Shown: positions 17,598-28,362 of the stretch, one piece after another
How positions within the stretch are numbered: the stretch's first letter is position 1
Layout: every line of letters starts with the position of its first letter
From: an uncultured Methanoregula sp.
GTDB taxonomy: Archaea > Halobacteriota > Methanomicrobia > Methanomicrobiales > Methanospirillaceae
Assembly: GCF_963667735.1 (NCBI RefSeq)
Contig: NZ_OY763919.1
Location: 1,427,539-1,491,538, forward strand
Direction: 5' to 3'
Length of the DNA stretch: 64,000 nucleotides
Notes under the pieces: model-generated
What the model saw: only the letters and a program-made list of their open reading frames with translations
The model's database searches: none
Told to the model about the DNA's origin: nothing
Position numbers and translations under genes: made by a program

Positions 17598-20500
17598 TTA
17601 CCCATTCTCTTCTTTTTCCTGCATATGCATGATAAACCGGGCTCCCGCTGCATGATCGAGATCGATAGTCCCGTTGAGCTGTTCTACAAGGGTGTTGACA
17701 AGTCTCAGGCCCAGGGATTCCGTGTTGCGCCAGTCAAGATCTGCAGGAATGCCGATCCCGTCATCGGAATAATTGATGGAAATTGCATGACCGAGCTTGG
17801 TAACTGAGATGGCAATCATTCCCTTTCGCCCATCCGGATATGCGTACTTGAGCGAGTTGGAGAGGAGTTCGTTGATGATGAGCCCCAGCGGGATAGCGAC
17901 ATTGATACTCACGCTTATATTGCGGATATCCAGGCTGAACTGGATGCCACGGACTCTTGCATCATAGAACTGGAAGAGGCCCGTTCCGAGGAATTTGATA
18001 TAATCGTAGAGATCGATCCGGGCGAGATCTTCGGATCGGTACAGTTTCTCATGGACAAGGGCCATAGCCCGTACCCGGTTCTGGCTCTCCCGGATTGCGG
18101 CAAGCGTTGCATCGTCATGGATGTAACGTGACTGGAGATTGAGGAGGCTTGCAATGATCTGGAGATTGTTCTTGACCCGGTGGTGGATCTCCTTGAGGAG
18201 CACGGTCTTCTCTTCGAGGGATGCCCGGAGTTTTGCTTCGGCGGTGAGCCGCTGGGCATTCTCCTCTTCCAGCGCCTCGTTAATCCGGGTGAGATCATTG
18301 GTCCGGTCCTTCACCCTCTGCTCGAGCACGGTATTCAGTGACCTGACCTCCGATTCCATCAGTTTCCGGTTTGTGATATCAATATTCACCCCGGTCATGC
18401 GTACTGCATTCCCATGTTCATCGGTCTGGGCAATTTTCCCCCGCCAGAGAACCCAGTACCAGTCCCCGCCCTTTGTCTTCGCCCGGTACTCGATCTCGCA
18501 TACGATCTGCCGGGTTCGGATCTGCGATTCAAGATCCGGCAACACCTTCTTTTTATCTTCAGGGTGGATCAACTGGATCCAGTGTTCATAATCCTGGGGA
18601 AAATCTCCCGGCTCGTATTCGAGCATGGTATAGAACTTGTCGCTGAAGACCGCCTTGCCGGTTACAAGATCCCAGTCCCACGAGGCGACATCCGCACCTT
18701 CCATTGCAAGCCGGAGCCGCTCCTCGCTCTCGGAAAGTGCCCGTTCTGCCTGAGTGCGACGGGCCTGGTCATCGAACCGGTCCAGGGCAAACGATATGTT
18801 CATTGATATCTCGTTCAGGAGCTCGATCTCGGAGTCGTTGAAGAAGTTCTTGACTGATGCATAGATCATGTATGCACCGGCGATTTCCCCGTGGTGACGG
18901 AAGGGGAACGCAGCCGAGGAGTAAAAACCGCGTTTCATGGCTTCGTCGCGCCAGGGCAGCATCCGGGGATCGGTTGTGATATCATTGCAGATATCGGGTT
19001 GTCCTTCCCGAAGGGCAGTACCTGTCGGGCCCTGATCTTTCCCGTCATCCCTCGCACCGAACTCAAACAAATCGAGATAGCCCTGTTCATACCCGGCATA
19101 TGCCGCAGGACGGAGAATGCCTGATTCACTGTTGAGCAGGCCCACCCACGACATGCGGAACCCACCTGCGCTGACCGATATCCGGCAGACTTCGGCGATA
19201 AGCGTATCAAGGTCTTTCACCCGTACGATTGCCTGGTTGATCCGTGAGAGGACTTCATAAAGCCTCTTTGCAGCGAGAATCCGCTCTTCGGCCTCCTTTC
19301 TCTGCTGGATTGGTCGAGTGGTGATGACAATCCCATTCACCCCGGGGACTTTGAGCAGGTTCGTTCCCACAGAGTCGACCCAGAGGTATTCCCCATCGGC
19401 TTTCCGGATCCGGAACTCTGTCGGTACGCCTGGGTTTGTCTCGTTGAACACCTCCACGAGATCGGCCTTCACCCGCCCGATATCATCCGGGTGGATGAGA
19501 TCCATCGGGTTTTTGCCGATCATGGAACCCTGCGGGTACCCGAGAATCCGCTCGGCAGATGACGATTCGTATACAATCTGGCCTCCCGGATCGAGGATAC
19601 GAATGATATCCGATGAGTTCTGGACCAGGGCCCGGAAACGGGTCTCACTCTCAACGAGCGCGGTTTCGGCCTGCTTGCGTTTGGTGATATCCCTGTTGCT
19701 CCCGCGGCGACCCATGAACTCACCCTTGTCATTGAAGAGTGGGCGGCAGATATGACCGATCCAGGCAGTGTCGCCGCATTTTGTAATGATCCGGAACTCA
19801 AACAATTTTTTGGTCTCCTCTCCCGCATCGGAGGATTCGGTATGTTTCTGGACTTTCTGCTGGTCTTCCGGGTGGACAATCTTAAGTAAAAGTGCTGGAT
19901 CCTGATAGAATTCTTCCGGTGAATATCCGGTTATACGTTCGCAGGCAGGTGAGATGTACGTGTATGTGCCGTCAGGATTGATCCAGTATTCCCAGTCGTA
20001 GGTATAATCGGCAACCGTCCGAAATTTCTGCTCGCTTACATGGAGAGCCTGTTCAATTCTCTTCTGTTCAGAAATATCCTGACACCCTCCATAGAGATCG
20101 TGGAAGCCGGGATATGCAGGGTCATTAACACATTCGGCAAAACAGACGAGCCATTTTATCCTGCCATCTTTAGCCCGTATCCGGAGTTCACACCGGGAAG
20201 ACTGTCCAGGCTTGAGGCCTGCAATCATTTCATCAAATATGCCAAGATCTTCATTGGCGACAATTCCTCTCCAGCAACCCATTGATCGGATTTCATCATC
20301 TGAAAACCCGGTGATTGCCCTGACTGCCCCGGATATCCAGTCGATGGTGAAGACTCCTGCCGGAGGGCGTTTACAGGAATATGCAAAATCGGTTGTGAGT
20401 GATGAGATATGCCTGAACCGGTCCTCGCTTATTTCCAGCGCAAGTTCTGCCTTTTTTTGTTCAGTGATATCCCGGGCAAAGATCGCCACCTGATCTACTC

Positions 20501-21482
20501 CGGCACGATCCTGCCTGATGATAGGGTACACTTCATTATGGAGGAACATCCCGTTCCGTTCGTCATCGAACTGGGCCGGATTGCCGGTTGCAAAGACCTC
20601 CTCGATCTTCTCTCTCCTTACCCTTGCAAGACCTTCAGGGAGCAGGTCGTAAGCACAGCGTCCAAGAGCTTTTTCGATCGTGCTTCCGAGCCTGCGGGCA
20701 CCTTCCTCGTTGATATCGATAATTTTGCCCTGTCGGTCGAGCAGTGCGATGGTATCCTTAGGTGCGTTCAGGAGTGTTTTTAACGTGCCCTTGCTCCGAA
20801 TCAGGAGGTCTTCATTCTGCTTGTGCTCCGAGATATCCCGGACAACCTCGATGGCACCGGCCCGGTTCCCGGCGCTGTCGAAGAGCGGAGATGCCGATCC
20901 CCAGAGATACGCTCCTTTTCCCCCGTACAGAGTCGGGGTATAGGTATCTCCGATTATTTTCTCGCCCTCATTCCTGAAAGATGAATATCTCTTCTTCAGT
21001 TCCGGATCCTCATTCAGAACGAGGTCTATAAGGATCGGTCTTCGTTCTCCGTAAAACGGGATGCTGTACTCGTAATTTCCTTTCCCCAGCATCTCGGAAG
21101 CTGGAATCCCGGTCATCTCCTCGCACGCCCGGTTCCATGCAATCACATGACCTGTTCTGTCGATCGCAAGAACGGCATCGGGAAGGAAATTTAAGATATC
21201 TGCAAGACGCTTCTGTGAATCCTTTGCAGCATCTTCAGCAAGACGCCGCTTTTCAATATTCTCCCATTCGCGGAGTGCCCGCTTTGAGATGGCGGGCAAC
21301 TGCTCAAAAACATTTCCGGATTTCACCACATAATCGATTGCCCCGGACTTCATGATCTCAACGGCGAGTCGTTCATCACCGAAACCAGTCATGATGACAA
21401 GCGGGCAGGTCACTATCCAGTCCTTTCGGGGCAGGATGTCAATACCTTTGCCGTCCGGGAGAATCCAGTCGGCAAGAATCAC
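17598..21482 (-). CDS. Receiver-PAS-GAF-PAS histidine kinase; true N-terminus upstream and lacking a standard start codon
   Basis: From the GTG at 21482 the protein is 1294 residues, but this cuts the receiver domain just before its phosphoacceptor Asp (in '[13 protein letters not shown]'). In-frame sequence up to about 21629 encodes the missing half, including '[14 protein letters not shown]'. No in-frame ATG, GTG or TTG exists there; the nearest ATG (21707) is followed four codons later by TAA (21693-21695). After the receiver come five PAS domains, a GAF domain (about 780-940), another PAS, a HisKA_2 domain ('[16 protein letters not shown]') and an HATPase ('[13 protein letters not shown]'). 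No membrane segment is seen. Candidates are an ATT start at 21629, a frameshift joining it to the upstream receiver gene, or a sequence error. Confidence 0.85.
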   Translation of the reverse strand: MILADWILPDGKGIDILPRKDWIVTCPLVIMTGFGDERLAVEIMKSGAIDYVVKSGNVFEQLPAISKRALREWENIEKRRLAEDAAKDSQKRLADILNFLPDAVLAIDRTGHVIAWNRACEEMTGIPASEMLGKGNYEYSIPFYGERRPILIDLVLNEDPELKKRYSSFRNEGEKIIGDTYTPTLYGGKGAYLWGSASPLFDSAGNRAGAIEVVRDISEHKQNEDLLIRSKGTLKTLLNAPKDTIALLDRQGKIIDINEEGARRLGSTIEKALGRCAYDLLPEGLARVRREKIEEVFATGNPAQFDDERNGMFLHNEVYPIIRQDRAGVDQVAIFARDITEQKKAELALEISEDRFRHISSLTTDFAYSCKRPPAGVFTIDWISGAVRAITGFSDDEIRSMGCWRGIVANEDLGIFDEMIAGLKPGQSSRCELRIRAKDGRIKWLVCFAECVNDPAYPGFHDLYGGCQDISEQKRIEQALHVSEQKFRTVADYTYDWEYWINPDGTYTYISPACERITGYSPEEFYQDPALLLKIVHPEDQQKVQKHTESSDAGEETKKLFEFRIITKCGDTAWIGHICRPLFNDKGEFMGRRGSNRDITKRKQAETALVESETRFRALVQNSSDIIRILDPGGQIVYESSSAERILGYPQGSMIGKNPMDLIHPDDIGRVKADLVEVFNETNPGVPTEFRIRKADGEYLWVDSVGTNLLKVPGVNGIVITTRPIQQRKEAEERILAAKRLYEVLSRINQAIVRVKDLDTLIAEVCRISVSAGGFRMSWVGLLNSESGILRPAAYAGYEQGYLDLFEFGARDDGKDQGPTGTALREGQPDICNDITTDPRMLPWRDEAMKRGFYSSAAFPFRHHGEIAGAYMIYASVKNFFNDSEIELLNEISMNISFALDRFDDQARRTQAERALSESEERLRLAMEGADVASWDWDLVTGKAVFSDKFYTMLEYEPGDFPQDYEHWIQLIHPEDKKKVLPDLESQIRTRQIVCEIEYRAKTKGGDWYWVLWRGKIAQTDEHGNAVRMTGVNIDITNRKLMESEVRSLNTVLEQRVKDRTNDLTRINEALEEENAQRLTAEAKLRASLEEKTVLLKEIHHRVKNNLQIIASLLNLQSRYIHDDATLAAIRESQNRVRAMALVHEKLYRSEDLARIDLYDYIKFLGTGLFQFYDARVRGIQFSLDIRNISVSINVAIPLGLIINELLSNSLKYAYPDGRKGMIAISVTKLGHAISINYSDDGIGIPADLDWRNTESLGLRLVNTLVEQLNGTIDLDHAAGARFIMHMQEKEENG

Positions 21483-21684
21483 ATCCGGGGGGTCAGATGC
21501 AACGATTGCTTTTGCATCCCTGATCGTTCCTGCAACCGAGATACGGAATTTTTCCGGGCTGTGGCGGAACGCATAGATGGCAAGGTTCTGGTATTCCTTG
21601 TCGTCCTCAAGAAGAAGGATGTGAGGAATTGACTCCCCCGGTTCGGGCTGTTCTGGAGATCCCGTACCTGGTCCCCCCGAATGG

Positions 21685-22140
21685 TCAGTCCGTTAATGGT
21701 TTTGCATTCCAGCCAAGCCAGTAATATCCCAGGTCTTTCATAAGGTGGGTGAACGTCTTGAAATCAAGAGGTTTTACAAGATAACTGTTGGCATGGTAAT
21801 CGTAGGATTTGCCTATGTCACTATCCGCATCAGAACTTGTCAGGACAACGATCGGGATCCGTGAGAGCGATGGTGTAGACTTGACGATCCTGAGAACATC
21901 TATTCCGTCGACGCGGGGTAGCCTGAGGTCGAGGAGGACCAGGTTCGGCCGGGGATTCTGGACCGCGTCTGTGAAGGCACCCCGGGAAAACAGGTAATCG
22001 AGAGCCTGCTCACCATCCGATACATGATGGATCCTGTTCGCCACTTGCTGGTCACGCATCGCTCTTATGACCAGTTCGGCGTGGGCTTCGTTGTCCTCAA
22101 CGAGCAGGACATGTAACGGTTCCCTGGTAAGTTCAGCCAT
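21685..22140 (-). CDS. Single-domain response regulator (CheY-like, Rcp1-type)
   Basis: A 151-residue stand-alone receiver domain. Visible are the acidic pair in '[12 protein letters not shown]', the phosphoacceptor Asp in '[15 protein letters not shown]', Thr/Ser in 'VVLTSSDAD', and Lys in 'SYLVKPLDF'. The extended loop after the Asp is typical of Rcp1-like regulators paired with phytochrome-like or PAS/GAF kinases. I set the start at the ATG at 22140 (GAGTG upstream at good spacing); a GTG at 22149 overlaps the upstream kinase stop. It follows the large kinase and precedes the receiver-kinase gene, so it likely shuttles phosphate between them. A +1 shift near its TGA would fuse it to that gene. 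Confidence 0.9.
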   Translation of the reverse strand: MAELTREPLHVLLVEDNEAHAELVIRAMRDQQVANRIHHVSDGEQALDYLFSRGAFTDAVQNPRPNLVLLDLRLPRVDGIDVLRIVKSTPSLSRIPIVVLTSSDADSDIGKSYDYHANSYLVKPLDFKTFTHLMKDLGYYWLGWNAKPLTD

Positions 22141-22145
22141 AGGAA

Positions 22146-25100
22146 TCACTCTTTTATCTGCCCGTTATTATTATTATCGGTATTCCGGATGTATGTACCT
22201 TCAAGGGTAAACCGGAATTTGGTGCCCTTTCCCTCACCGTCCGATTCCGCCCAGATCTTCCCGCCATGCGCTTCGATGATCCGGCGGGTGATGGGAAGGC
22301 CGATCCCCGTTCCCTGAACCGAGGGCTCAAGCCGTTCAAACAGGTTGAATATGCGGGAGAGGTACTGTGGGTTGATTCCGATGCCGTTATCTTTTACGAA
22401 GAAGACGGGTCTGTTCCCTTCATATTCAGCGCCGATATGGATCAATGGATCTTTACTGTTGCCTGAGAACTTGATTGCGTTCTCAATGAGATTGACGAGA
22501 ACTTCCCGGATACGGGCATGATCTACGTTCACTGTGGGGAGATCGGGATCAATCTTTACTCTGACTCCCCTCTCTGCAAGTGGAACGGCCAGGAGATCAA
22601 CGGCTTCGCGGGCGATCCCTGTAAACGGTATCCGCTGTGAAGGGTTTGCGATCTTCCCGATCCGGGATAGTTCAAGGAGATCCGCAAGAAGTTCCTGCAT
22701 GGTCTCTGCAGCCTTGGTAATCCGGCCCAAATCATTCTCCAGCTGCAGTAAATCGCCTTTTCTGGCATCCTCGTCAACCATGCCGGCAAATCCTTTGATC
22801 GTTATAAGGGGGCTCTTGAGATCGTGCGACACCGTGTAGGTGAACTGTTCGAGTTCGGTATTTTTCTTCTCCAGCTCCCTGATAAGCCCTTCGCGCTGCT
22901 GCTCTGCCTGTCTGCGATCCGTGATATCCTCAAATATCGTGGCAAACCGCCCGGCTTGCGGGGAATATACGGAAATTGAAAAATGTTTCCGCATGGGGGC
23001 GAAATAGACTTCAAACCCTTCCGGCTGGCCGGTAGCAACCACACGTGCATAGGTATTGAGGAATGGAGGAGTCTCAACTCCGTATGCCTCGCGGCTGGAT
23101 TTTCCGATAACTGCGTTACGATTGATCCCGATGATGGCTTCAAAGGCAGGATTCACATCGAGGATCCGGTAATCCGCCGGATTTCCGGAAGTATCATAGA
23201 TCATCTCGTGGAGTGCGCTTCCCTCAACCATCCGGTTGAAGAGGATCCGGTATTTCTCTTCGCTCTCCCGAAGTGCATCCTCTGCCTTCATCATCTCTTC
23301 TTCCGCAGCCATCTTCCGGAGGGTGTTGCCCAGTTCCCGTGCGATCGAGAGCAGGGTCTCTTTCTCATTCTCTGTTATGATGTGCCGCTGTTTGCTGATG
23401 ACATTGATGGACCCGCTGATCTCATTCTTTGAGTACAGAGGGATACTTGCAACCGAGAGAAATCCTGTTTTTTCTGTATTGGCTGGAGAGATCCTGTCAT
23501 AATGGTTGATAATACTCGGGATACCTTTGATGAACAGGGAATCATAGGGTGGTGTGATGATAGAAATTGTTTCAACCGAAGCAAGGAACTCCGAAGGAAG
23601 ATTCTTTGAACAGGCAACCGATGCAGTCTGTGTCGCTTTGTCGATGAGATATATTCCCCCTGCATCAAAGTCCATCAGGTCAAGCGTGTCGTCAAGAATC
23701 TTCTGTAAGAGTGCCTGTCGGTCCACAACCCGGTTTGATGTTGTGATAATTCTGTTCAGGATTGACAACGTCTTTGTCTGGCGGAGCAGGGTCTCGTTCA
23801 TCCGGATAATCTCCGATTCTGCCAGCTTTTGCTGTGTGATGTCCAGTACCGTACCTACAATGGAGACAAGGTTGCCCGTTGGATCATATCTCCCCTGGAA
23901 CGTGGAATGGTAATACCCGATGCTCTTATCCGGCCGGAGGAACCGCTGCTCATAGGTCCCCGGTTCACGGGACTCCATAGCCTTCCGGATAAGCTCCCTG
24001 TCGCGCTGTTGATCCTCGGACCACGGGGATAAGGCAAGTACGGAATCAATTTCAGGTGTAAACACGTTTGGATCAAGACAGAATATCCTGTACACTTCAT
24101 CGGACCATTCCACATGGCCGGTCTTTATGTCCCACGACCAGAAACCGAGATGTGCCATCTCCTGGGCTTCTCGCAGTCTCCGTTCACTCTCCCGGAGTGC
24201 AGTTTTCGCCTCAATCTCCGTTGTTACATCAATGAGCGTCCCCTCGGCTATATCCCGTTCATGATTATACCGGGCGGAGAACTGTCCCCAGAATATCCTG
24301 TCGGTGCTCTGGTTACGGAACTGCACAACATAATTCTCGATAAATCCCTGCTCTTTGAGGATCAGGCTTACTTTAGAGCGCTCATCCGGGTTCACATAGA
24401 GATGGAGAATGTCCTTTCCAATTGCGTCTTCAACTGACGAAAAACCGGCGAGATCGGCGTACATCTGGTTGCAGGCAACTACCGTTGCATCTTTAAAGCT
24501 GGTCTCAAAGAGTCCAACCTGTGCATAATGATACAGGTTGCGATACTTCCGCTCGCTTTCGGCAAGCGCGTGCTGGGCACTGGCAAGCTCCTCATAACTG
24601 GCTCTGATCTCTTCATCGCTTGCCGTGATCTCCTCGTATGCTGCTTCAAGATCTGAGGTTTTCTGCAGGAGCGCTTCCTCTGCTTTACGTTTCCTGAGAT
24701 GGTTCCAGACTCCCTGCATAAGGAGAGTGAGATTCTCGGTATCGGTTGCGGAGTACCCTGATTCTCCGTTGGCAACCGTGCTTACCATCACGATCCGTGT
24801 CCCTTCGAAAATAGGGACCGACAGGAACCGGAAGACCTGAATATGATCGGTATAAATCTCATTTTTTATCGGAGGATGGATTGCATAATCGTTGACAATG
24901 ACAGGTCTCCGGCTCTGTACTGCCCCGGCCCAGATACCGGCCTGATCTATGGGGAGATGTCCCGGGATTGTCCTGGCCGCGTTGTCTTTCTTTATGGATC
25001 CTGACCATACCATGCCCTCAATCATCGTCTCCTCCGGGTCCAGCATGCCGAAGAATGCAACCGGGCTCTCCGTGAGCCTGCATGCGGCTTCGAGAATGTA

Positions 25101-26219
25101 CTCCGCAACCTCCCTCTCTTTTGCCGGATCCATCTCCCCGAGCCGCAGCAGTACTTCCATCCACTGGCGGCGTTTCTGCTCATCCTGTCTCCGTGCCGTT
25201 TCAGCGGTATACAGGGTCCGGTAATAATATTTCTGCCTGCGCTGCCACAGGAGGCCCAAAACGATGAATACCCCGACAACTGCCCCTATTATGAGAAGAA
25301 GTATAAGACCTGAACCGGCCTGCCATGTGGAGTATGCTTCTGCAGTATCGATCTTCGCTACCATGAACCATGGCGATCCTGATACCGGTATCAGAACCGA
25401 GATCACATCAATCCCCCGGTAATCCCTCCCCTCAAAAACCCCGGTTGCTCCCCGTACCGCCATGACTGCCGGAACCTCAGTCTGACTTAACGGGATTTCC
25501 AGGTGGAGTGCGGTATTGTTCTGGTGGCGCAGATTATTCAGGAACAGGACATTCTCTCCATCACGCTCCACAAGCAGGGTTTCTGCGCTTTTACTGGCCA
25601 CCGGCCAACTCTGGACAAGTGGATAGAGAGCGGGATGGGGATCGATCGTGAGGATTACTGCTCCGATAGTTTCGTTTCTCCCGCCATGGGTAAGGACTAA
25701 CGGAGCGATAGCATACATGCTGGTGGAGTTGTCCCTGGTATCCAGCATCAGATCGGTCAGGATGGCCTGGCGGGAAACAAATGATTCGGCCAGTGGTAAT
25801 TGTAGATCGGGAGTGATCGCCAGGTCTGATGGTGCAAGACTTGTATAAACCCTGCCGTCACGGCCTACCAACTGAACATTACGGTACTGATAAGAGGTGT
25901 TGATCCCGTTAAACTGCGCCAGGATCTCGTTACTGCTTGAGGGATCGGAAGAATTCAGGACCAATTCTGCCCGTTCAGCAAGGATCTGATCCTTTGATAT
26001 AACGATGGCATCCCCCAGCCTCTCCCCCCTCCAGGCCGCGATCTGATCCGCTTTGAGGGATACAATTGAAGAGAGCTCGGTAGTTATGCTGTCCTTGACA
26101 AGGCGTTCCTGGGATTGGTAAAAAACGAATCCCGCTCCGATAATCGCTATAATGAGCAGAATTATGATGATAATCGCACCCCGGGATCCGTATTCCGGCG
26201 ATTCTCCCTCAGGTGGCAT
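22146..26219 (-). CDS. Membrane histidine kinase with extracellular Cache-like sensor, GAF and PAS domains
   Basis: A 1357-residue protein. A first membrane helix ('AIIIIILLIIAIIGAGFVFY') is followed by an extracytoplasmic sensor of about 250 residues that looks like a double Cache domain, a second helix ('LILLLIIGAVVGVFIVLGLLW'), a GAF domain, several PAS domains, another GAF ('DFDAGGIYLIDKATQTASVA'), a PAS, then HisKA ('FTYTVSHDLKSPLITIKGF') and HATPase ('ENAIKFSG', 'VKDNGIGINPQYL', 'GTGIGLPI'). The start at 26219 has AGGA six bases upstream and a TATA-like tract about 25-35 bases further; an in-frame ATG at 26372 would place 51 odd residues before the first helix. Confidence 0.92.
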   Translation of the reverse strand: MPPEGESPEYGSRGAIIIIILLIIAIIGAGFVFYQSQERLVKDSITTELSSIVSLKADQIAAWRGERLGDAIVISKDQILAERAELVLNSSDPSSSNEILAQFNGINTSYQYRNVQLVGRDGRVYTSLAPSDLAITPDLQLPLAESFVSRQAILTDLMLDTRDNSTSMYAIAPLVLTHGGRNETIGAVILTIDPHPALYPLVQSWPVASKSAETLLVERDGENVLFLNNLRHQNNTALHLEIPLSQTEVPAVMAVRGATGVFEGRDYRGIDVISVLIPVSGSPWFMVAKIDTAEAYSTWQAGSGLILLLIIGAVVGVFIVLGLLWQRRQKYYYRTLYTAETARRQDEQKRRQWMEVLLRLGEMDPAKEREVAEYILEAACRLTESPVAFFGMLDPEETMIEGMVWSGSIKKDNAARTIPGHLPIDQAGIWAGAVQSRRPVIVNDYAIHPPIKNEIYTDHIQVFRFLSVPIFEGTRIVMVSTVANGESGYSATDTENLTLLMQGVWNHLRKRKAEEALLQKTSDLEAAYEEITASDEEIRASYEELASAQHALAESERKYRNLYHYAQVGLFETSFKDATVVACNQMYADLAGFSSVEDAIGKDILHLYVNPDERSKVSLILKEQGFIENYVVQFRNQSTDRIFWGQFSARYNHERDIAEGTLIDVTTEIEAKTALRESERRLREAQEMAHLGFWSWDIKTGHVEWSDEVYRIFCLDPNVFTPEIDSVLALSPWSEDQQRDRELIRKAMESREPGTYEQRFLRPDKSIGYYHSTFQGRYDPTGNLVSIVGTVLDITQQKLAESEIIRMNETLLRQTKTLSILNRIITTSNRVVDRQALLQKILDDTLDLMDFDAGGIYLIDKATQTASVACSKNLPSEFLASVETISIITPPYDSLFIKGIPSIINHYDRISPANTEKTGFLSVASIPLYSKNEISGSINVISKQRHIITENEKETLLSIARELGNTLRKMAAEEEMMKAEDALRESEEKYRILFNRMVEGSALHEMIYDTSGNPADYRILDVNPAFEAIIGINRNAVIGKSSREAYGVETPPFLNTYARVVATGQPEGFEVYFAPMRKHFSISVYSPQAGRFATIFEDITDRRQAEQQREGLIRELEKKNTELEQFTYTVSHDLKSPLITIKGFAGMVDEDARKGDLLQLENDLGRITKAAETMQELLADLLELSRIGKIANPSQRIPFTGIAREAVDLLAVPLAERGVRVKIDPDLPTVNVDHARIREVLVNLIENAIKFSGNSKDPLIHIGAEYEGNRPVFFVKDNGIGINPQYLSRIFNLFERLEPSVQGTGIGLPITRRIIEAHGGKIWAESDGEGKGTKFRFTLEGTYIRNTDNNNNGQIKE

Positions 26220-26242
26220 ATCGTTCCTTTTAACAGGGCGAT

Positions 26243-26252
26243 TAATAAATCT
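26243..26252 (-). promoter_or_regulatory. TATA-like element upstream of the six-gene signalling run
   Basis: On the minus strand the sequence reads TTTATTAATC about 24-33 bases before the chosen start at 26219 of the Cache-type kinase gene, the first of the signalling run. Position and composition suit an archaeal TATA box with a short leader. No BRE was assessed. Confidence 0.45.
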
Positions 26253-26389
26253 TCCTGCAGTTGCCGTCACAATTTTGGACTGGTGACTAATCAGTACATC
26301 CGGTATCCTGCGGGGATAAAACTCTGTAAAAAATTTGTTTTCAACCACAAACCTGTTGAATGAATCCTTCATACCTTTCTGTGAGTACT

Positions 26390-26782
26390 ATGAACAAATC
26401 TGTAAAATGTCGGCCCGGATCCACAGTAGTTCTCCTCACCGTTCTGGTAATCGTCAGTCTTATAATTCCGGTAGTTTTTGCTGAAGGGAATGGTAACTTC
26501 GGGAGGGTCGACCCGCTCACTACCCTGCCGGAACTCAACAGCAGCGTAGTAACCGGGAACGTAACAGTGCCATCCCAATATCAGAATACACCTGCCCCGA
26601 TTACTGTTTTCAAGGTTGAAGTGACGGCGAGTTCCCTGCCTGGTCCCCGCGACATGGCATACGGACCCAGCGTGATTGGTCTAGCTATCGATCCGCTCTC
26701 TCTTGCAATCATCAGTCTCGTGATTCTGCTTGCAATTGCCGGTTACCTGTATTACCGGAAAAACCAGGATAGGAAGACCTGA
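26390..26782 (+). CDS. Small exported protein with C-terminal membrane anchor, unknown function
   Basis: A 130-residue protein not recognised as a known family. It has a signal peptide ('STVVLLTVLVIVSLIIPVVFAEG'), a Ser/Thr/Asn-rich external region, and a C-terminal helix ('LSLAIISLVILLAIAGYLYY') followed by a short basic tail, so it is probably a cell-surface protein anchored at its C-terminus. The ATG at 26390 is preceded by GTGAG; an upstream in-frame ATG would add ten residues before the signal peptide. It is divergent from the Cache-kinase gene, which may hint at a shared signal, but this is only positional. Confidence 0.7.
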   Translation: MNKSVKCRPGSTVVLLTVLVIVSLIIPVVFAEGNGNFGRVDPLTTLPELNSSVVTGNVTVPSQYQNTPAPITVFKVEVTASSLPGPRDMAYGPSVIGLAIDPLSLAIISLVILLAIAGYLYYRKNQDRKT

Positions 26783-26903
26783 TCTCCTGTAATAAGCGGA
26801 TTATTACATTCTTCTATCAATGGTGGGAATGCCCTTCTTTTATCGGGGGAAACCGACAGGGTCTCATTTTTATTTGCGGCAGTAAATATGATTATGAAGA
26901 CCT

Positions 26904-28226
26904 ATGGGAAGTGGCCGGAGACGGAATTTTGAAGGCGATGATGCACCTTATCTTCCCGAACGCTATCAACGGCTGATTAATGCTAAAAAACAGCGCCGGA
27001 TCATCAGGAAGATTGCGGCGGCCTGTTGCATCATTGCGGTTATCGCTGTTATTTTTCTTGTGTTTTCAGGCAGTTTCTACGGTATTCTTCCAAAGTCATT
27101 ACCAGAGATCTCCGCACTTCCGGTATCCCCGGCGGCCAGCATGACGCCTACTCCCCCCATGAATGCCACCATTCCTGAAACACCGGCGATTGTTCTCGGA
27201 TCCGGATTATCCGCTTCATCGGACCAAGGCCTGCTCCCGCTTTCCAGAGCTGTCGATCTCATACACCTGGAATTCCCGGCAGAAAAATTCGTGATCTCCC
27301 GAGTGAACCTGACAGAATCTGCCGGAATAAAACTGTATGAATTTGAGATAATACCTCAAGCGGGTTCTAGCAGGCAGGACCGGGTAACTGCAAGCCTCGA
27401 TGCCGTGACCGGAAATCCGTATACACCGGGACAGGAATCAGCAAAGTTCTCCGCAGAACAGGTGACACAGATCGCCACAAAATTCTTTTTACCGCAGAAA
27501 GCCGATCAGGTGCGAGCCAGGTACAGTGATACCCTCGGATCAGAGCCTCTGTGGAAATTTATATTTGTCAAGGCTGGCGTTCCCCTGCTTTCCGGCTCCC
27601 TTGATCCGGAGACCGGTTCCATTCTTTCATTTTCCCGCAATGTATCCCTGACCGATCGGCCAAAAGATCCGATCCTTTCTCTCTCGGCTGCCCAGAAAAT
27701 TTCTGACCGGGCTATTTTGGCATGGAACGGCGACCTCCCGGTCAGCTTGGGCAATGGCCGGTACGAGCCTGCAAATGCTACCGGATCACCGGTTGCAGGT
27801 CGTTATCTTTTTGAATACAACCGGATGGTCCAGGATATCCCCTGTGATAATGATGGATTTTCCCTCGCGGTCGATGCTGCAAACGGGGATATTACCGGAT
27901 ACGAGCGAAGGTGGAACGCTCCTGAGAATGCGTTTTCCGCTACTTCAGAATCTCTTGTGACAAAGCGTGAAGCAACGTTTGCAGTTCTTCAGAATGCAAG
28001 CGGGCTTCTCCCGGCATCTGCGCAACGTATGCAGATCCTGTCTGCTCAGTTGTTATGGAAAGACCTGCATACCCCCGGCCAGACTCCGCGACCCGGAACG
28101 ATCCCGCTTGCATGGAAAGTGATCTTTGACGATGAAACTCTTCGCGCCCGACAGCCCCCTGCAACGGCAACCGGCTGGGTTGATGCACAGTCCGGTGCGA
28201 TCATCAGCATCGATTACTCCCGCTGA
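26904..28226 (+). CDS. Membrane-anchored protein with repeated PepSY-like segments
   Basis: A 440-residue protein with a basic cytosolic N-terminus, one membrane helix near residues 37-58 ('IAAACCIIAVIAVIFLVFSG') and a large outer domain. The outer part contains repeats of the kind 'DAVTGNPYTPG', 'DPETGSILSFSRN', 'DAANGDITGYERRW' and 'DAQSGAIISIDYS', which resemble the D-x-x-x-G-x-I turns of PepSY/YcdB domains. Those domains are usually regulatory or inhibitory, but no partner is seen. It follows the small exported protein by 121 bases. Function unknown; family suggestion is tentative. Confidence 0.72.
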   Translation: MGSGRRRNFEGDDAPYLPERYQRLINAKKQRRIIRKIAAACCIIAVIAVIFLVFSGSFYGILPKSLPEISALPVSPAASMTPTPPMNATIPETPAIVLGSGLSASSDQGLLPLSRAVDLIHLEFPAEKFVISRVNLTESAGIKLYEFEIIPQAGSSRQDRVTASLDAVTGNPYTPGQESAKFSAEQVTQIATKFFLPQKADQVRARYSDTLGSEPLWKFIFVKAGVPLLSGSLDPETGSILSFSRNVSLTDRPKDPILSLSAAQKISDRAILAWNGDLPVSLGNGRYEPANATGSPVAGRYLFEYNRMVQDIPCDNDGFSLAVDAANGDITGYERRWNAPENAFSATSESLVTKREATFAVLQNASGLLPASAQRMQILSAQLLWKDLHTPGQTPRPGTIPLAWKVIFDDETLRARQPPATATGWVDAQSGAIISIDYSR

Positions 28227-28362
28227 TGTTCCTGTCTCAAACACGCTCTACGGATATACCTGGTTTCCGTGGTGTAGGTGGTTGTGTATGACAGCGACGA
28301 CGGAATAGTGTAGGAGAATCTGGAATGCGACAGAATTGTTTCCCTTAGGGAAAATAAAAAAG

